Of a DNA stretch of 64,000 nucleotides, positions 46,384-60,914 are shown in pieces. The DNA is from Durusdinium trenchii (Eukaryota > Sar > Dinophyceae > Suessiales > Symbiodiniaceae). The number at the start of each line of letters is the position of its first letter. Within the stretch, counting starts at the first letter, position 1. Made by a program: the position numbers and the translations under genes. The stretch spans positions 1 through 64,000 of the forward strand of contig CAXAMN010023707.1 of assembly GCA_963970005.1 (NCBI GenBank), written 5' to 3'. Below the pieces are notes generated by a model that was not told the origin of the DNA, ran no database searches, and worked only from the letters and a program-made list of their open reading frames with translations.

Positions 46384-49239
46384 AGTGCGTTGGGAGAAAT
46401 GCATTGGGTAGATACATCGCTATGGATACGTCTTGGTGGACGGGTCTCCANNNNNNNNNNGAACACTGCTCACACTTTGTGAGTTTCCAACGCAACAACG
46501 TCAGGGCGACGTGCAGAGACCACAACTGCAGAGAGTGCCAGTGAAAAAGGAGAGAGAGTACACAGAGCGCAGTCTGGGAAGTACTCTGAACAGTAGAGAT
46601 GTACACATGTAATGATATACTGTATATATATATAATATAGATACTTGATACTGTGAGAAGGACTCAGACACCTGCGCTTCATCTACTTGGTCTTTCAGCA
46701 CCAAATCACGCAAACAAGATACTTTTTGCTAAAGGTGCACTTTCACACAATGTGATGATACACCAAGATCTACCAGGTGTCCATATATACTCTTTCTACT
46801 TTTGGAGCGATCCTGGCTGCCATGGACATATTCTTTCCAGCTGGGGCATCGTGCGGTGCGGGCCTGAGGGTCGCGATGTTTTGCTGTCTTGGCTGGTTTC
46901 AAGAACCACTTTTAGTATTCTTTTACAAAGCAAAAGAGACGCTTTAGATCTTGCCACAGGCAGGTTTCAAGAAACACATAGGAAACAATATATATGATAG
47001 TGTTTTTCTTTATGTCGAGCACGTTATAGATTTTTGCCACTCATTTCTGTGCCCGGAAGATATGGTGGGTTTTCTTTGGGACTCTCGACGCATGCCTGAC
47101 TCCGCCGGAAGACTCCGCCGGAAGACTCCGACGCTTCTGCGCTCGATGTCGTGCGTGGTGTGTTTATTCAGTCAACGACACCGGGGACATCGCTGCTTCA
47201 CATCCACAGGGACATGAAAACGCTTTTTGCGGGCCAAAAGATTGGAGAGACTGCAGGCCAAACATGTGGGGCGACCTCTCGAGAGGGCGAGCCGACTTTA
47301 TACCTAGAGCCTGAGTGACCTTTGTTTTGTTTGGAGACCATATTTTGGATAGTTGATCCTCCAACGGCACCGGTGGATCGACGGGAGGTCTGTCTTTTCG
47401 TTAAAAAGAAGGACTCTCGGGTGACCTCTATTACTCTCAAGAACGTTTGCTCCAGGCGGTTTCCCCTCTTAACCCTTTTTTAAATATGTTCTCTTCTTTT
47501 TTGGGTGAACGGCGGAGTGTGCGAGGGCCCGGCAATCAGGGAACAGCGGGAGTGTGTTCCTTTTTGTAGAACAACCGTTCTGTGCAAGATCTGGGTCATT
47601 TTTGAGCGTTCCAGCGGACTCAACAAAGACTCTTCAAACCTCCTCACCACACTCAAAGAACCTTCTGAAGGCCTTCCTTCCCATCTTCAAATGTTTGAAA
47701 TGCAGCCTAAGGTACTCCTCTACTCTTTTTTTGGTGCCCGGCGAAGCTTTTCTTCAGGTCCCTTGGCAAAAATCCCACAAGCCATGAACAACTCCTGCCA
47801 ACTCTGTTTCCGCTCCTCAAACGGCAACACAAGAAGTCTCTTTCGGTTCTCCAAGGAAACCGAAACACTTGCTGCTAAACCGCCCTTCCTCGCAGCAGCA
47901 AGTTGAGCTTAACCTGCAACCAGGTTTTGGCACTTTTACTGGGGCACGTTATCCTGGGTGCATGCCTCCACCACAATGACACTGCTATGTGGGCCTTGCA
48001 ACTGCCCAAATCCGAAGCAACTTGCACAAAGCAACCTTGGCAGCCCCAACTCTAAATGAAGTTCCTCAAAGACCATGGGCTGCATGGGGGGTAGCCTGCT
48101 AATGTTGGCCTAACACCTGCAAACCTCCACGTGCGCTTTGCCGCAAAAACCTGTCAACCTGAGCTGCCACGTGTCTGACACGAACTCTTTCGCTTCTCCG
48201 TGTGGCCACACAGAATCGGCCTTTCCGGCCCTCCGGTTGTTCCTGTGCTGTGCGCTTGACGCAGCTGTGCAGTCGGCACAACGAGTACTCGTTTAGTTTC
48301 AAGAGAGATGACATATGAGTGACCACCAGTTGACTATGGAATTGGCTTTCTGCTCTTTGGCAGTTTCATCTCGTCCGGCGTACGAGGTTGTACGTGGTTA
48401 GGAAGTGTCCCAACAGAAGATGTGAAGATGTCGTTTTTTGTAAGAGCCCTGCAGCAGGTCCAGCGGAACATCCTCCTGCTGTGAGGCAGGCGTTGTTTTG
48501 CAACAAGTTTGTTTACTGCTTCCAGAAGAACCAACGATACTTTTTGTCGAATTATTGAAGAGCTGAAACAGGATGGGCAAGAGCTGTCCATTCAGCTTGC
48601 ATGGTGTGATTCCTATTAGAAGCACCTTCTTCGATTCTGGTGTTATTCCAGTCAGATGTGCTGCTCTCAACGCATTCAAATCACTTGTGACTTGTGGCAA
48701 ACACCGACAGGTGCTGCTTACATGAACACATATCGCCTTGAGACTTCTTGACCTCGGCGGCCTGAAGGTGATTTGGGGTGACCTTCAGTATTGGTTCGGG
48801 ACCAGAGTGGTTGAGTCTTTTCTGTTGCCAGTGACGGACCTCGAAATGCAGCATCCAAGTGACTTTAGAAAAACAAGTGAAGAACTGCAGCTTTGCGTTT
48901 TCACTGGCCTCACTTGCCACATGATGCCACCGTTTTTGTCTGTTTCAAAGGTACCGCAGATTGGTGCGGTGCCGATGTGGTCCTCTGCAGGCTGGACCGC
49001 CTAAAGCCGGCTGCAGAGCGAGCACGGAGACCCTCAACGGTTTATCAAGAGGTTGACTCTCTTCCCCCACGGCATTTTGGGATATTCTTTTGGGGGCCCT
49101 TTTTTTCAGTGGTCATCCTCTCTTCATCTCACATCCACTTGTTTCTCCGACCAAGCCGTTTAGGCCCAAGACCACGCGACACCCGACCAAAGAGACGCTT
49201 TGCATCGCCACCGAGGACGAGCTCGAGGACGAGCTTCCT
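46384..49239. other. Non-coding stretch including an assembly gap
   Basis: No coding region is recognised. It holds the ten-N gap at 46451-46460, a TA-rich tract at about 46620-46640 and ordinary unique sequence up to the tryptophanase start. Confidence 0.6.
46451..46460. other. Assembly gap (10 N)
   Basis: Ten undetermined bases mark a scaffold join 68 bases after the RNase H stop. The true distance may not be ten bases, so the 3' end of the element, where a terminal repeat would be sought, may be missing. Confidence 0.95.
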
Positions 49240-51511
<2,272 letters not shown>

Positions 51512-54500
51512 GAATGCAGTCAGATTGAGTGCCAACATGTTTGTCTTTCGGGCTTGAAGATTTTGCATGGAGGCACTCTTGCTTCAAAATTTTAGAGATG
51601 TACAGAGAAGTTTCGGACGCCTGCCTGATTTCAAACACTTTTGGCGGGTTGAACATGTGTGGTGGAATCTTCTGCGCCACAGGCAGCACGTGGTAGTGGC
51701 ACGGCTGAACCCCAGCCGCCCTGATTTCCGTGCTGCGGCATGAAGTGAGCTCCGCACCGTTCCGAAGGACCACCGACCGGTGAAAGAGCCCTTGGCCGCA
51801 CCTCGGTGAAAAGAGCTTTCACGCAATACGGTGTCACGCACCACAAAGGCCAGGCAACAGGATTCTATTCTTACTGAATATCAATACTGTGTAATTAATT
51901 AATTTGTTTTATTGTTATTTTTTCTTTTCGAAGGGTTTATGAAACTGTCCGGAGAGTCTTTTTCGGAACACGCCACGATGTTTTTCGGTCTTCCAGGCCA
52001 GAGCCGTCCGACTGCAGTTCTGGAGGAGCGAAGAGGTCCGAGATTCGGTCAGCCTTTTCTCAGAACTTCGTCACGACGTAGCTATGTGGCAAAGCATGGC
52101 AAAGCTGCTGCTTCTGAAGTCCTGAAGTCCTGGCCGACCTTAAGTTTCACTTCAATGTCCTGAACGTGTGGGCCCATCGTGCAAGATCCTTTCTCGAACA
52201 CCATGAGGTTTTAGAACAAGTTGGACCATGTTTCAACCCGAAGCCTACGACACCATGGGGATCGTGTGGAGAAATTTGCCGGGTCGAACCAAGCCATGCA
52301 ACTAGAGTTGTTTTCTTTCTTTTTAAGCTTCCGTCCCAACTAGTAGTTGGGTCTTCCAAACTCTTCCGTCCCAACTCTGCCGTGGTATTTTCGGAGGTTT
52401 CTTCTGTTAACATCCACCCACCTTTCCATGTTCAGCACCTTGAGACGAAGGTGCGCCTGGTGGAACCTTCACACTTCTTTGTTCTGAAAGAACAGGTTGA
52501 CGATAAACACACGCTGCAAGCTGAACTATAGGTGTATGCAAATGTAAAGTGCTGCAGCCCTGTCGATCTTTCATGCTATGCTGCTGCGAGCAAAGAGCTG
52601 TCATGTTGTTCGTAGGTTGCTGTGCTGTAGCTGACATGCTGGTGCTGTCGTGTCTCTCGAATGCAACATGTTCCACTGCAACGCAAAAAACAAAGATGCA
52701 AACACCTTCATTGAACTCGAACCATTTGCTGCGCCGCTGCGCCGCTGCGCCTTGTGTGTGTGTTCTTGCATCTCCACGTGTGAAGAATAGTGACCATGCA
52801 GCGATGTTTTCCACCTGGATGCACGTTGCTTGAATCAGGGAACCCATCAGACTTAGCACGCCACAACAATACATGCATATTATGTTTCTTTACAAAGCAA
52901 ACCGCAAACGCGCAAGCTCCAAGGAAGGCACATTGACTCCTTCCTAAAAGCTGGAACCAAGGGACAGACTGAACAGGCTTGGTTTAGACCGATTGAGCGA
53001 CTGAGGTGTGCCACTTTGACACGGCTTGAGGATGTCAGGTGCTGGTCGTGTGAGTCTGCTGTCTTCTGTTGCTTGTGACAGACCAAACTGTATATTCATC
53101 AGAACATAGCCATGAATCCAGACGAGAAGATACTGGACAAGACTATATAAGTGCGCAATGTGCCACAGGTGCCACCAATCACGCAAGGGTCGGTTCGAGC
53201 TGTTCCAACAAGCTATGAGGCCAGGAAAGATGATCTTTCATTGTCTTTGCAAAGTGTTGAAGATCGACTCACTAAGATGTCCTTAATGGCATTGTGAGTA
53301 TGTGGCAAAACAAATGCAAATGTTGTTTTGAAACGAAAGGACTGCAAATCTTGATTTGGATGGCCCGATTGTTTTCACTGTAAAGGCCAGCTACACTGCC
53401 TCCAGTCACTATTGTCAACAATCCTTGAGAATAAACATCGTTTGTTCAGCCTCGACCTTCGTGCTTTGTGAACAAACAAGTCATCCTTTGGGCGTTGCCC
53501 CAAGCATTTTGCAGGAGCAAGATGAAGATGATCAAGGGTGCTTATGTTGGGCATGTGTGAGGGGTTCCAGAGCCACTCTCTTTGCAGGCTTGGGTGGCTG
53601 GGCGATTCAAGGGATTCTACGGACCCTGTTTTTGGAGATCTGTTTTGGTGTTTGTCGTTATTGTAGAAGTAGCAGTAGTGGTAGTGACGCTGGAAACCGT
53701 CGGTCGTAGTGGTGGCGGCAGTGGTGGCAGCAAAGTGGTGCTTGTTGTGGCAGTGGGGGATGTGAGGTAGGAGACAGGTAGTAGGTGGGAGGTGAGATGG
53801 GGTGCGAAGCGGTCGCTTACTCAAGTGGCCTAGCAGATCTCTTTGGAACAAAGTACAGGTGATGGAAGCTGAGCGTGTGTGAGGGATGCCATGTTTTTCC
53901 TTTTTTGTGACAAGGTTGACTCTATTACTCTGGGGAGTGCAGATATTGTTTCACTAAAAACAGGAGTCCTCAAACATTTACTGCAGAGCAAGGGAACGCA
54001 ACTCAATAAACAACTCTGTGCAATGCCAGTCTTTGTTTGCAGTCCCATTGCTTCTGTTCTTCATAGCGCTTGCGTACGACTATCACAAGGATTCGTTGAT
54101 GAACGGGATTGCTTAGACATTGGTTCAATTCTGTGCTAAACACCGTGGATAGCGGATGGCTGATTTGCTGCACATACCCATGGGGACATGTGCTCCATGT
54201 TCTTGTAGGCAAAGTAAAAATTGTATTTCACCAAAAGTATGTCAGACAATGAGGTAGGTCTTGATTCATCATATTATCCGTTTTGTCGAAGAGATGGAAG
54301 TGAAACCCACGGGGAAAACACCATGATTGGGGTTTGGGCACCACTGTCGTTCACAGCCTCATGGGTTTCTGCACGCATCTGGCAATGCGCCCTTTGGCCA
54401 AAGAAAGGGATCACCAGTCCTCATCAGTGGTCTTAGAAGCATTGATTGTGCAGGTGCAGGGGGATTGTCCACCTCCCAGGAAGAGGTTATTTTTCCACTC

Positions 54501-56429
54501 ACCCACTGACGTACTCGGCAAAATTCAAAGTTTCCAGGGAGGATGCTCGGATGTTTTTCGCCATGCGCAAGAGTTGTTGCTCATCCAAGACCTTGGCATC
54601 AATATACCGAACACGAGGGGTTTTGCTTCTGCAGTACACATCTTCAGAAAACAGCGTTGCAAGCTCCAACGCTAGGTGATGCTTTGTTTGCCTTGCACTG
54701 AGAGGATGAAACGACATGGAGCATCTCAGGGTCGCACTCCAGTGAATCATGAGTAGATTCGTAGATGAAATGCATCAAACACTCAGTAGTGGCCTGGTAC
54801 CTTCAATTGCCCAACCCTTTGGGCCGACCATAGAAACCCCCACCTTCGCTCTGGAGGTTTGATGCATTTTGCTGTGAGACACCCTTGTTGTAAACTTTTT
54901 GGGTGGGATTGGTTCTACTACTCAAAGTGAACACTCAAGGTTGGGATCAGTTTTCACCTTGCCTTCTTCAACAGTCTTCAACATTGTTTGTGTAGAAATA
55001 CCTGCCAGCTTGCTCAAACGGAATCTGAGACAAGGTAAAGGTGCATATGTATTGTAATTTCTTTCTTCCTATGATGTGATTCGTGCATGAAGGAGCTCAA
55101 CACCCTCATCCTGAGCCACTGACAAGGCCGGGCGCGTGGCCCATGCCCATGCTGGTGCTTACGACAAAGTTGTATCTCAGCTGGATTGACGTCCTCATGG
55201 AACCCCTCCACTATGAGTTAAATCTCCTGAGTAAAATTCGCCGAGTGCAAAGAACGTTGCGCCCTAATTCCTTTGCGTGAACCATTGGAGTTTCATTTAC
55301 GGCGCTCCAAAGTTGGGACACCGAAGCTTTGCAGGCACCAACCTGTGCAGACACTGTGGTGTGACATGTCCTGAAATCCTAGGAAAAACAGTAAGTGAAA
55401 ACAATGTTCCAGGTCAAGTCTTTTTGGGCACCCGCATGCATCAACCATTCAGGTGCAGCCTTGGATGGATTCAACAGTTGAGGCGTTGAAGGTGACTGGA
55501 GCGACAGCTTTCCAGCAAGGCCAAACAATTCGGACACTGTGAGATCCACTACTTCCTGAAGTCAGAAGTATTCCCTCCTCAACCCACCAGCCAATGCTTT
55601 TGGCATTCGAAACCAGCTAACTCGGCAACAAACTACCTGTACCTCAGCTGCACACACATCCCTCATTTAAAGCAACAAAGACTAAAGTAAAAGACTCCCA
55701 AAGACGGAGTCCAACTCCACCAAGCCGTTCTTCCAGTATTTTCTGCGAGCTCAGGCCGATGTCACGGATGTCGTTGAGGGTAGCAATGATGGGTTTGGCG
55801 AGCATGGAGGCGGCAAGCGCTTTGTGTGTGTGAGGCATAAATCCGTGCAAGGGCCCCTGCAGTTGTCAGTGTCACTGTTGCCCTTGCTCTTCAAAAGTGA
55901 ACCGGGTTCGCATTTATCTCACGCAGGTGGGCAGACCGTCCTGGACGCTACGTCTGAGTTGGCAGCCTGTCATTGATATGTATATATGTATATTCCATGC
56001 TAAGCATCCTGGATTGCAGATGGTCAAAGAACCAGTGTTGCGCAAGTTCAAAACTGCCCCCAAACTGCGTTCACTGAGTGCCTCTCGTGTTGCGCAAATT
56101 TGCTGCGAAATTGATCATCGGCTTCGAACATATGAGTTGATCGGCTACATTCTGATTGGTAGGTGTCACTAGCAGTGATAAAAACTAATGAAGCCCAGTT
56201 CCGCATGTAGCGTTTCCCACATGCGTGACCCGCAGAAGCTTTAACAACCAGCTGCTTCATGAGTTTGACCGTTTGACACGATCGCATCAAACAAGAGTAG
56301 CAGAATTGAGTGGTATGGACAAAAATTGAGTTTTTGGAAGGCAACTCAGTGTTTCCAGAGTTGTGAAAATTCACATTACACACTTTCAAACAGAACATTG
56401 TTGCACATGTTGTCGCATATGTTCTCCAC
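51512..56429. other. Gene-free stretch downstream of tryptophanase
   Basis: Many short open frames are present, but none has recognisable motifs or protein-like composition. The sequence is AT-richer than the retroelement. A GCTGCGCC triplication occurs at about 52730-52755. Upstream exons of the ZU5-gene paralogue could be hidden in 55.9-56.4 kb but could not be identified. Confidence 0.5.
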
Positions 56430-56901
56430 TAGTCTCAGAATTCAAGCAGTCAAGGTGCCACAGATGTGCACCACCTTACACCGTGTACACCCAGGTGAGC
56501 CATATGATGTGGAAGTTCTTGGCTTTTTTCACCCTACGATTAGACGAGCAAAGGTGGCGATCTTGCACGTTGCTTGCGATGATTGCTGGCGTCGCTTGAA
56601 ACGAGGACATTTGACGGATCCAGATGTTTTGGAAGGTTACATCAAGTGCGAGGACACCGTTCTTCTTTCTAAATGCGAAGATGATTCAGTACTGGCCCTA
56701 AAGCAAGAAGCCGTCAGGCACGTCAGGCAGTTCGTGACGCTTAGAAGTGCCCGCTTTCCGATCGTATCAAGGGAGCTTCATTCTGAGCCCTCAGAATTCT
56801 CACTCATGATTGGGGACGACATTTGCACCTTCAGCGTCCCGGTTGCTTGGATGCATTTCAAGGCTGCTTATTTGCCATCAGGTCCTTTGTTTCAACGCTG
56901 A
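56430..56901 (+). pseudogene. Fragment paralogous to the ZU5-like gene at 60.9 kb
   Basis: The frame reads LHRVHPGEPYDVEVLGF, AKVAILHVACDDCWRRL, GYIKCEDTVLLSKCEDD and FPIVSRELHSEPSEFSLMIGDD. These align in order with LHHFCSMQPAGEPVAIKALGY, AKIVLAHVGCVECMYTL, DFTKCSDPEQLGKRNDGD and FPVVSKKLSAQSGSFKVQVDD of the downstream gene. Similarity stops at about 56838 (FSVP), just before a GTTGCT that could be a donor site. No ATG fits: the frame starts at a non-ATG codon after a stop. It is either one exon of a second, older tandem gene or a decayed copy. The neighbouring ZU5 part was not found upstream. Confidence 0.55.
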
Positions 56902-57199
56902 AGCAGTTCGCAACATATGCATTGTTTGTACCTGTGCACAGAAGAGGTCAGCAGATTTGTATTTGTGCATAGAAGGGGTGTTTGCTGCAATCTTGTTTGG
57001 CTTGGACTTTGATCCATGCATTTGTTCTTGAACATATTCCTCCAATCATGAACTGTAGATTGGAAGATCGGGTAGTATGGATCGCCTCTGGTCATGAAGA
57101 GGCCCGATTAACTATCGAATATGTCAACAGCAGTGCAGTGAGAGCATAGAACTATATCTTGTAGTGCACGTGTACAGAAATGATACACGCCACTGACAT

Positions 57200-57214
57200 C
57201 CATTTTGGCTCAAG
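57200..57214 (+). other. Second relic dinoflagellate spliced leader 3' end
   Basis: CCATTTTGGCTCAAG again matches the last 15 bases of the dinoflagellate leader exactly. It lies 167 bases upstream of the ATG at 57381, which opens the gag-like part of the copia remnant. The flanks differ from those at 37490, so the two relics arose independently. Confidence 0.7.
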
Positions 57215-57380
57215 CGCCCGCGTGACAAAAGGATAGTGCGCAAATCTGTGTCATGTGATCGCGGCGGTGGTCGATCCTTATTTTCACGGCAATCCTTCGA
57301 CTAACACCCACACGCAGGTTATCAGCCGTACCCGCTGTGGGTACGAGCTGCTGAGAAACCATTGAACATCGTGACTGACT

Positions 57381-57955
57381 ATGTCCAGCTCTGGTGGGAA
57401 TACAAATGAAACCTATTCCTTTGCCGCTCCTGGAGGAAATCTGTCACAGTCATCTCCTGATTCGGGAATGACAGGTGTGAGCTCAAATGATGTTACCATT
57501 GTCACGATGCCAACCGACTCCGTGGCATCTAGAGAAGGAAGTGCCGTTCCCCCAGAACGTGCCACTGGATCAATATCTAGAGCTAGAGGTATGAGAAGAA
57601 ACGTCAGAACCCTCAGCAGGTCTACTTCGCCAAGGTTGACTCACAATCGATCGCCAAAGAAGAGCATTGCAAAGAAGCGATCAGAAAAGAGCAACTACTA
57701 GAAGAACTCAGATCATCAACCATGGCCTATCAGTTTTTGCACGAAGAAGATTAACGCTTGCAATCTGGATGCACTGGTCTATATCAGAGATCCAAAGACG
57801 AGTTCGCAAACGTGTCCAAGTATGGACGAAGCATAGAAACACGACAGCAAGAGATGGTTCGTGAAGACGAAGGTACTACCATCGGAACCGGAGAACTCGA
57901 ACACAAACTCCGACTTGCTGAACAAAAGGCAGACCGTATGGATGGAAAAATATAG
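57381..57955 (+). pseudogene. Gag-like coiled-coil remnant of the copia-like element
   Basis: The ATG at 57381 (MSSSGGNTNETYSFAAPGGN) gives a Ser/Arg-rich segment to 57701. The coding pattern then moves to frame 2 (EEHCKEAIRKEQLLEELRSS, AYQFLHEED), meets a TAA at 57752 that looks like a CAA-to-TAA change, and continues RLQSGCTGLYQRSKDEFANV, then a Glu/Lys-rich heptad region (LEHKLRLAEQKADRMDGK) to 57955. The composition fits a self-assembling coiled-coil structural protein. Its gag role is inferred from position before the RT. Confidence 0.4.
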
Positions 57956-58094
57956 AGAGCTATCTGAGGAGAGCCATGAAGAACAATCAGAATTCCACGC
58001 TATGAATAAGAAAATTGCTGCAGTGGAGCATCTTCAGCAGATGCACCTTGAACCGCCCAACATTGTTCCTTGGCCTAGACAGAGTACCTGAATT

Positions 58095-58290
58095 ATGAAT
58101 CATGAATCAAAATCAATGACAACGATAATGACATTATGACGATAATTCAAAGTGATGCGATGTGATGTAAATGCCATGTATTTAATTCATTATCACGAAC
58201 CTGAATAAGAATCATCATCTTTTGAGTCACATGATGATTCATATGATTCGATTCAATTCATTGTGATCACATATGATCACTATATTGCTC
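58095..58290. repeat. AT-rich, palindrome-rich tract
   Basis: ATGAATC, GATTCAT and GATAATGAC words repeat many times, and GTGATCACATATGATCAC forms a near-palindrome at about 58264-58281. This may be an expanded simple repeat inside the decayed element. Confidence 0.5.
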
Positions 58291-59056
58291 CGGACCGCAC
58301 TGTTATTCCAGGACAAGTTCCTCTTGTCGGATGACCATCCAGCAGTGCAAGCGGAGCTGGAGCGGCTTACTGCCAACGCGAAGCAAGCCACCAGCTGCCA
58401 AGGAGAAGTGGGTTTCACTTCACATGACAGTGGCAGAAGAACGTCGCTAGCCGACGTAATCTGTTTGTCAGAAAAATGAAGAGTGTGCGAACAAAACAGA
58501 GGCAGACAGTGGATTTTTGCAAGAAACCCAGATCCGAATGTCTTCAAAAGCAGGGACAAGATCTTGACTGGAGAGCGACTACAAGATGCAATTCAAAACT
58601 ATGGTTATGGAACCTAGGCGCCAGGCGTCAGCACGCGGCACCAGCGCGAAGCGCAATCTGCAACGTCGCCCACACAGGACATGATGAAGGCAAAGCCATC
58701 GTCAGCGTCAGAATTATCTCCTCGGACGTATAGTTCCGTGGAGGTCTCTGATCCCTCTCGTTTAACTCCTCCTTACTGCTGTTGATGCTGGCTGTTAATG
58801 TCCTGATTGTTTACTGGTCGTATGAACTTTCTCCTGCCTTACTGACCATGTCTGGGCATTCTCGAGCCTTGGGCTTTCTCCCACCCACCCTCTCCATTGC
58901 AACAGAAACGCAATCTGGGAAAATGAGGTTGGGGAAACTGCATCCAATGTGACCAATATGGACTTAACCCCTGTATTTGGTCTCTCACTCTATGTACACA
59001 ACTGTCTCCCCACTGCCTAAGTCTAAGGCTCAAGAAAAAGACTTGGTTTGCGCGCG

Positions 59057-59110
59057 CGCTCGATGCGTGTTGCATGGGTTGTGCGCTCGATGCGTGTTGC
59101 GTGGGTTGCG
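59057..59110. repeat. Two tandem copies of a 27-bp unit
   Basis: CGCTCGATGCGTGTTGCATG plus seven bases at 59057-59083 recurs at 59084-59110 with two substitutions. It lies within the decayed element. Confidence 0.85.
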
Positions 59111-59264
59111 CGCGTTTATTTTAGAGTTTTTGGCAAGAATCAAAAACGTTTGTTTGGCAAATTCATAGTATACAGCTCAGTCAGTTTCAAGGCCGTCCGG
59201 CCGTCCGTTCTTTTTCACGTCTTGGAAGCGCCCCGCTACTGCTGAACTTGCCACGACTGGTGGC

Positions 59265-59412
59265 ATCCTGCACGAAGAACGTGATGAAGACCATGTGGAC
59301 CGTGTGCGCCTGTGTATGTGCTACCGTGGACTGAATGTCCAACCAACATTCGCTGAATCCATCACGTCGGGTTTGAAGACTGTGGAACGCAGAAAGTATC
59401 CACTTGGAAGCC
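59265..59412 (+). pseudogene. ASCH-domain-like fragment
   Basis: In the third frame the sequence reads MCYRGLNVQPTFAESITSG followed by LKTVERRKYPLG. This resembles the start of the ASCH (PUA-fold, RNA-binding) domain, whose family pattern is a short strand, an Ala/Ile helix, then GxKTxExRxxP. Only this N-terminal piece is present. From about 59413 the meaningful frame changes and copia RT begins, so the fragment is truncated at a junction. The identification rests on a single conserved motif. Confidence 0.4.
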
Positions 59413-60594
59413 GGGGCACCACAGCTTTGACCCTATGCTTTTCATTAAGCGTGAAGGTCAACAGATCGTCTCGATGATATTGGTATACGTGGACAACTTC
59501 ATTGGAGTCTACAGGAGTGGTTACCCCATTGAAGAGGTCAAGAACGCCTTTGCTTGGGGCTCCTTCCATGACCTCTCCCAGCAGGTCGTGACCTTCAAGG
59601 GAAAAGATCTGCGCTTGCACCAGCTTGCAAACAAGCGTTGGAAGCTCAAGATCACAATGTCCAAGTTCCTCAATGGACTGACACCAGCCAAGCTTCCAAA
59701 AGGAAGGACTGCAAGTTCTCCAGAGCTCACACCAACGGAACAACGTGAGTTCCGATCGGTGTCAGGTTGCTTGCAATGGGCATCCACACAGTGCAGACCA
59801 GAGATAGGAGCGGCGGTAAGCCTTTCAAACCAGGGCAGCGAAACCACATGCCACAACCTCAAGGACCTCTACGAGGCAATGAACTTTTTGAAGAGCACAC
59901 CACACGAAGGACTTCTCATGCAGGACATCCCCGTGAACACCAAGACGGTGATCGTCACCTACAGTGATGCCTCTTGGAGCAATGCCGCTCACAGCGGATC
60001 CCAGATTGGGATCATGATCGGACTGTGCCCGCCTGAGGTTCGATCTATGCCAACAAGCTTCACTCCAATAGACTGGAGATCGTGCCGAGCGGCGCTAGTA
60101 TGTCGGTCCACACTGGCCGCTGAGGCTTCCGCGGCCGACGAAGCAAGCGACCGAGCTGCATACGTGAACATGACCCTCAGTGAGATCCTGTTTTTGATGG
60201 CCCGGCTCATCGACTGGGATGCCGAGTGGACTACGCCCAGACCACAGACGCCAAATCGCTGTATAACGCCTTTTGCAGCGAGGCACCAAACCTCACGGAC
60301 AAGCGCTCGCTTTGCAACGTGCGGGCGATCCAGGAGACTGTGGACAAGTCGCAGATGCACTGGCTCCCCTCGAACTGCCAGTTCGCTGATGGGCTGACAA
60401 AAGTCAGCGAGCTGCTGCGGACCACCTTTAGGAAGTGGCTGAATGCACCCTTCAGCATTTTGCTCAACCATCCGGCCAACGAAGGCCTCGAGAGCGGAAT
60501 TGCCAGTTGTACCAAAGAAAAAAAGACCAGTAAGAGTTTGAAGCCACCCGATTGCCACGTTGGTACTACCGGCCCCTTTCATGCTCAATCCTAG
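59413..60594 (+). pseudogene. Copia-type RT (3' part) and RNase H with frame break
   Basis: The frame through 59435 starts mid-RT (FDPMLFIKREGQQIV) and contains the catalytic box as ILVYVDNFIGV: the usual YVDD is YVDN, so the enzyme is dead. SVSGCLQWASTQCRPEIGAAV is the copia RT C-terminal motif. RNase H follows (VTYSDASWSNA; CRSTLAAEASAADEASDRAA). At about 60222 the frame changes and continues DYAQTTDAKSLYNAF, NLTDKRSLCNVRAIQE and CQFADGLTKVSELLR to a TAG at 60594. The N-terminal RT, integrase and protease are missing. The RT box substitution and frame break show this copy is inactive. Confidence 0.75.
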
Positions 60595-60914
60595 GGATCC
60601 CTGAGCTAACGCTCTTTGCACTTCGCCCTTTCGCCTGCGGTGAAATGGCGCTTGGTTTTTGAGAGCTTTTGTTTTCTTGACCTTTGAATTGGTCGTTGAC
60701 AAGAGTTTTTGTTCCTGACCAGACAGCTTGGAGGAGGCCTGTACCCTTCCAAAAGATCAAATTGGGAAACCCTTGCCCGCTTTTTCGAGGACACCGATGT
60801 AAACGATGTTTGTGAATCAGGAATCGGAAGCCCTCCTAGCGCTGGAACGACGGGTTACTATCAGTTACTATGCGCTGCTAATTTAGTGAGATCAATCATC
60901 GATGAGCCAAGGTC

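Larger units (their letters stand above)
57200..60596 (+). mobile_element. Decayed copia-like retroelement remnant
   Basis: It begins with the spliced-leader relic, then a gag-like coding remnant (57381-57955), about 1.3 kb with no clear frame, an ASCH-like fragment (about 59265-59412), and the 3' part of a Ty1/copia-type RT plus RNase H (59413-60594). Most of the expected protease, integrase and N-terminal RT is absent. No long terminal repeats were seen. It sits between the two paralogous pieces of the ZU5-like gene family. Confidence 0.6.
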
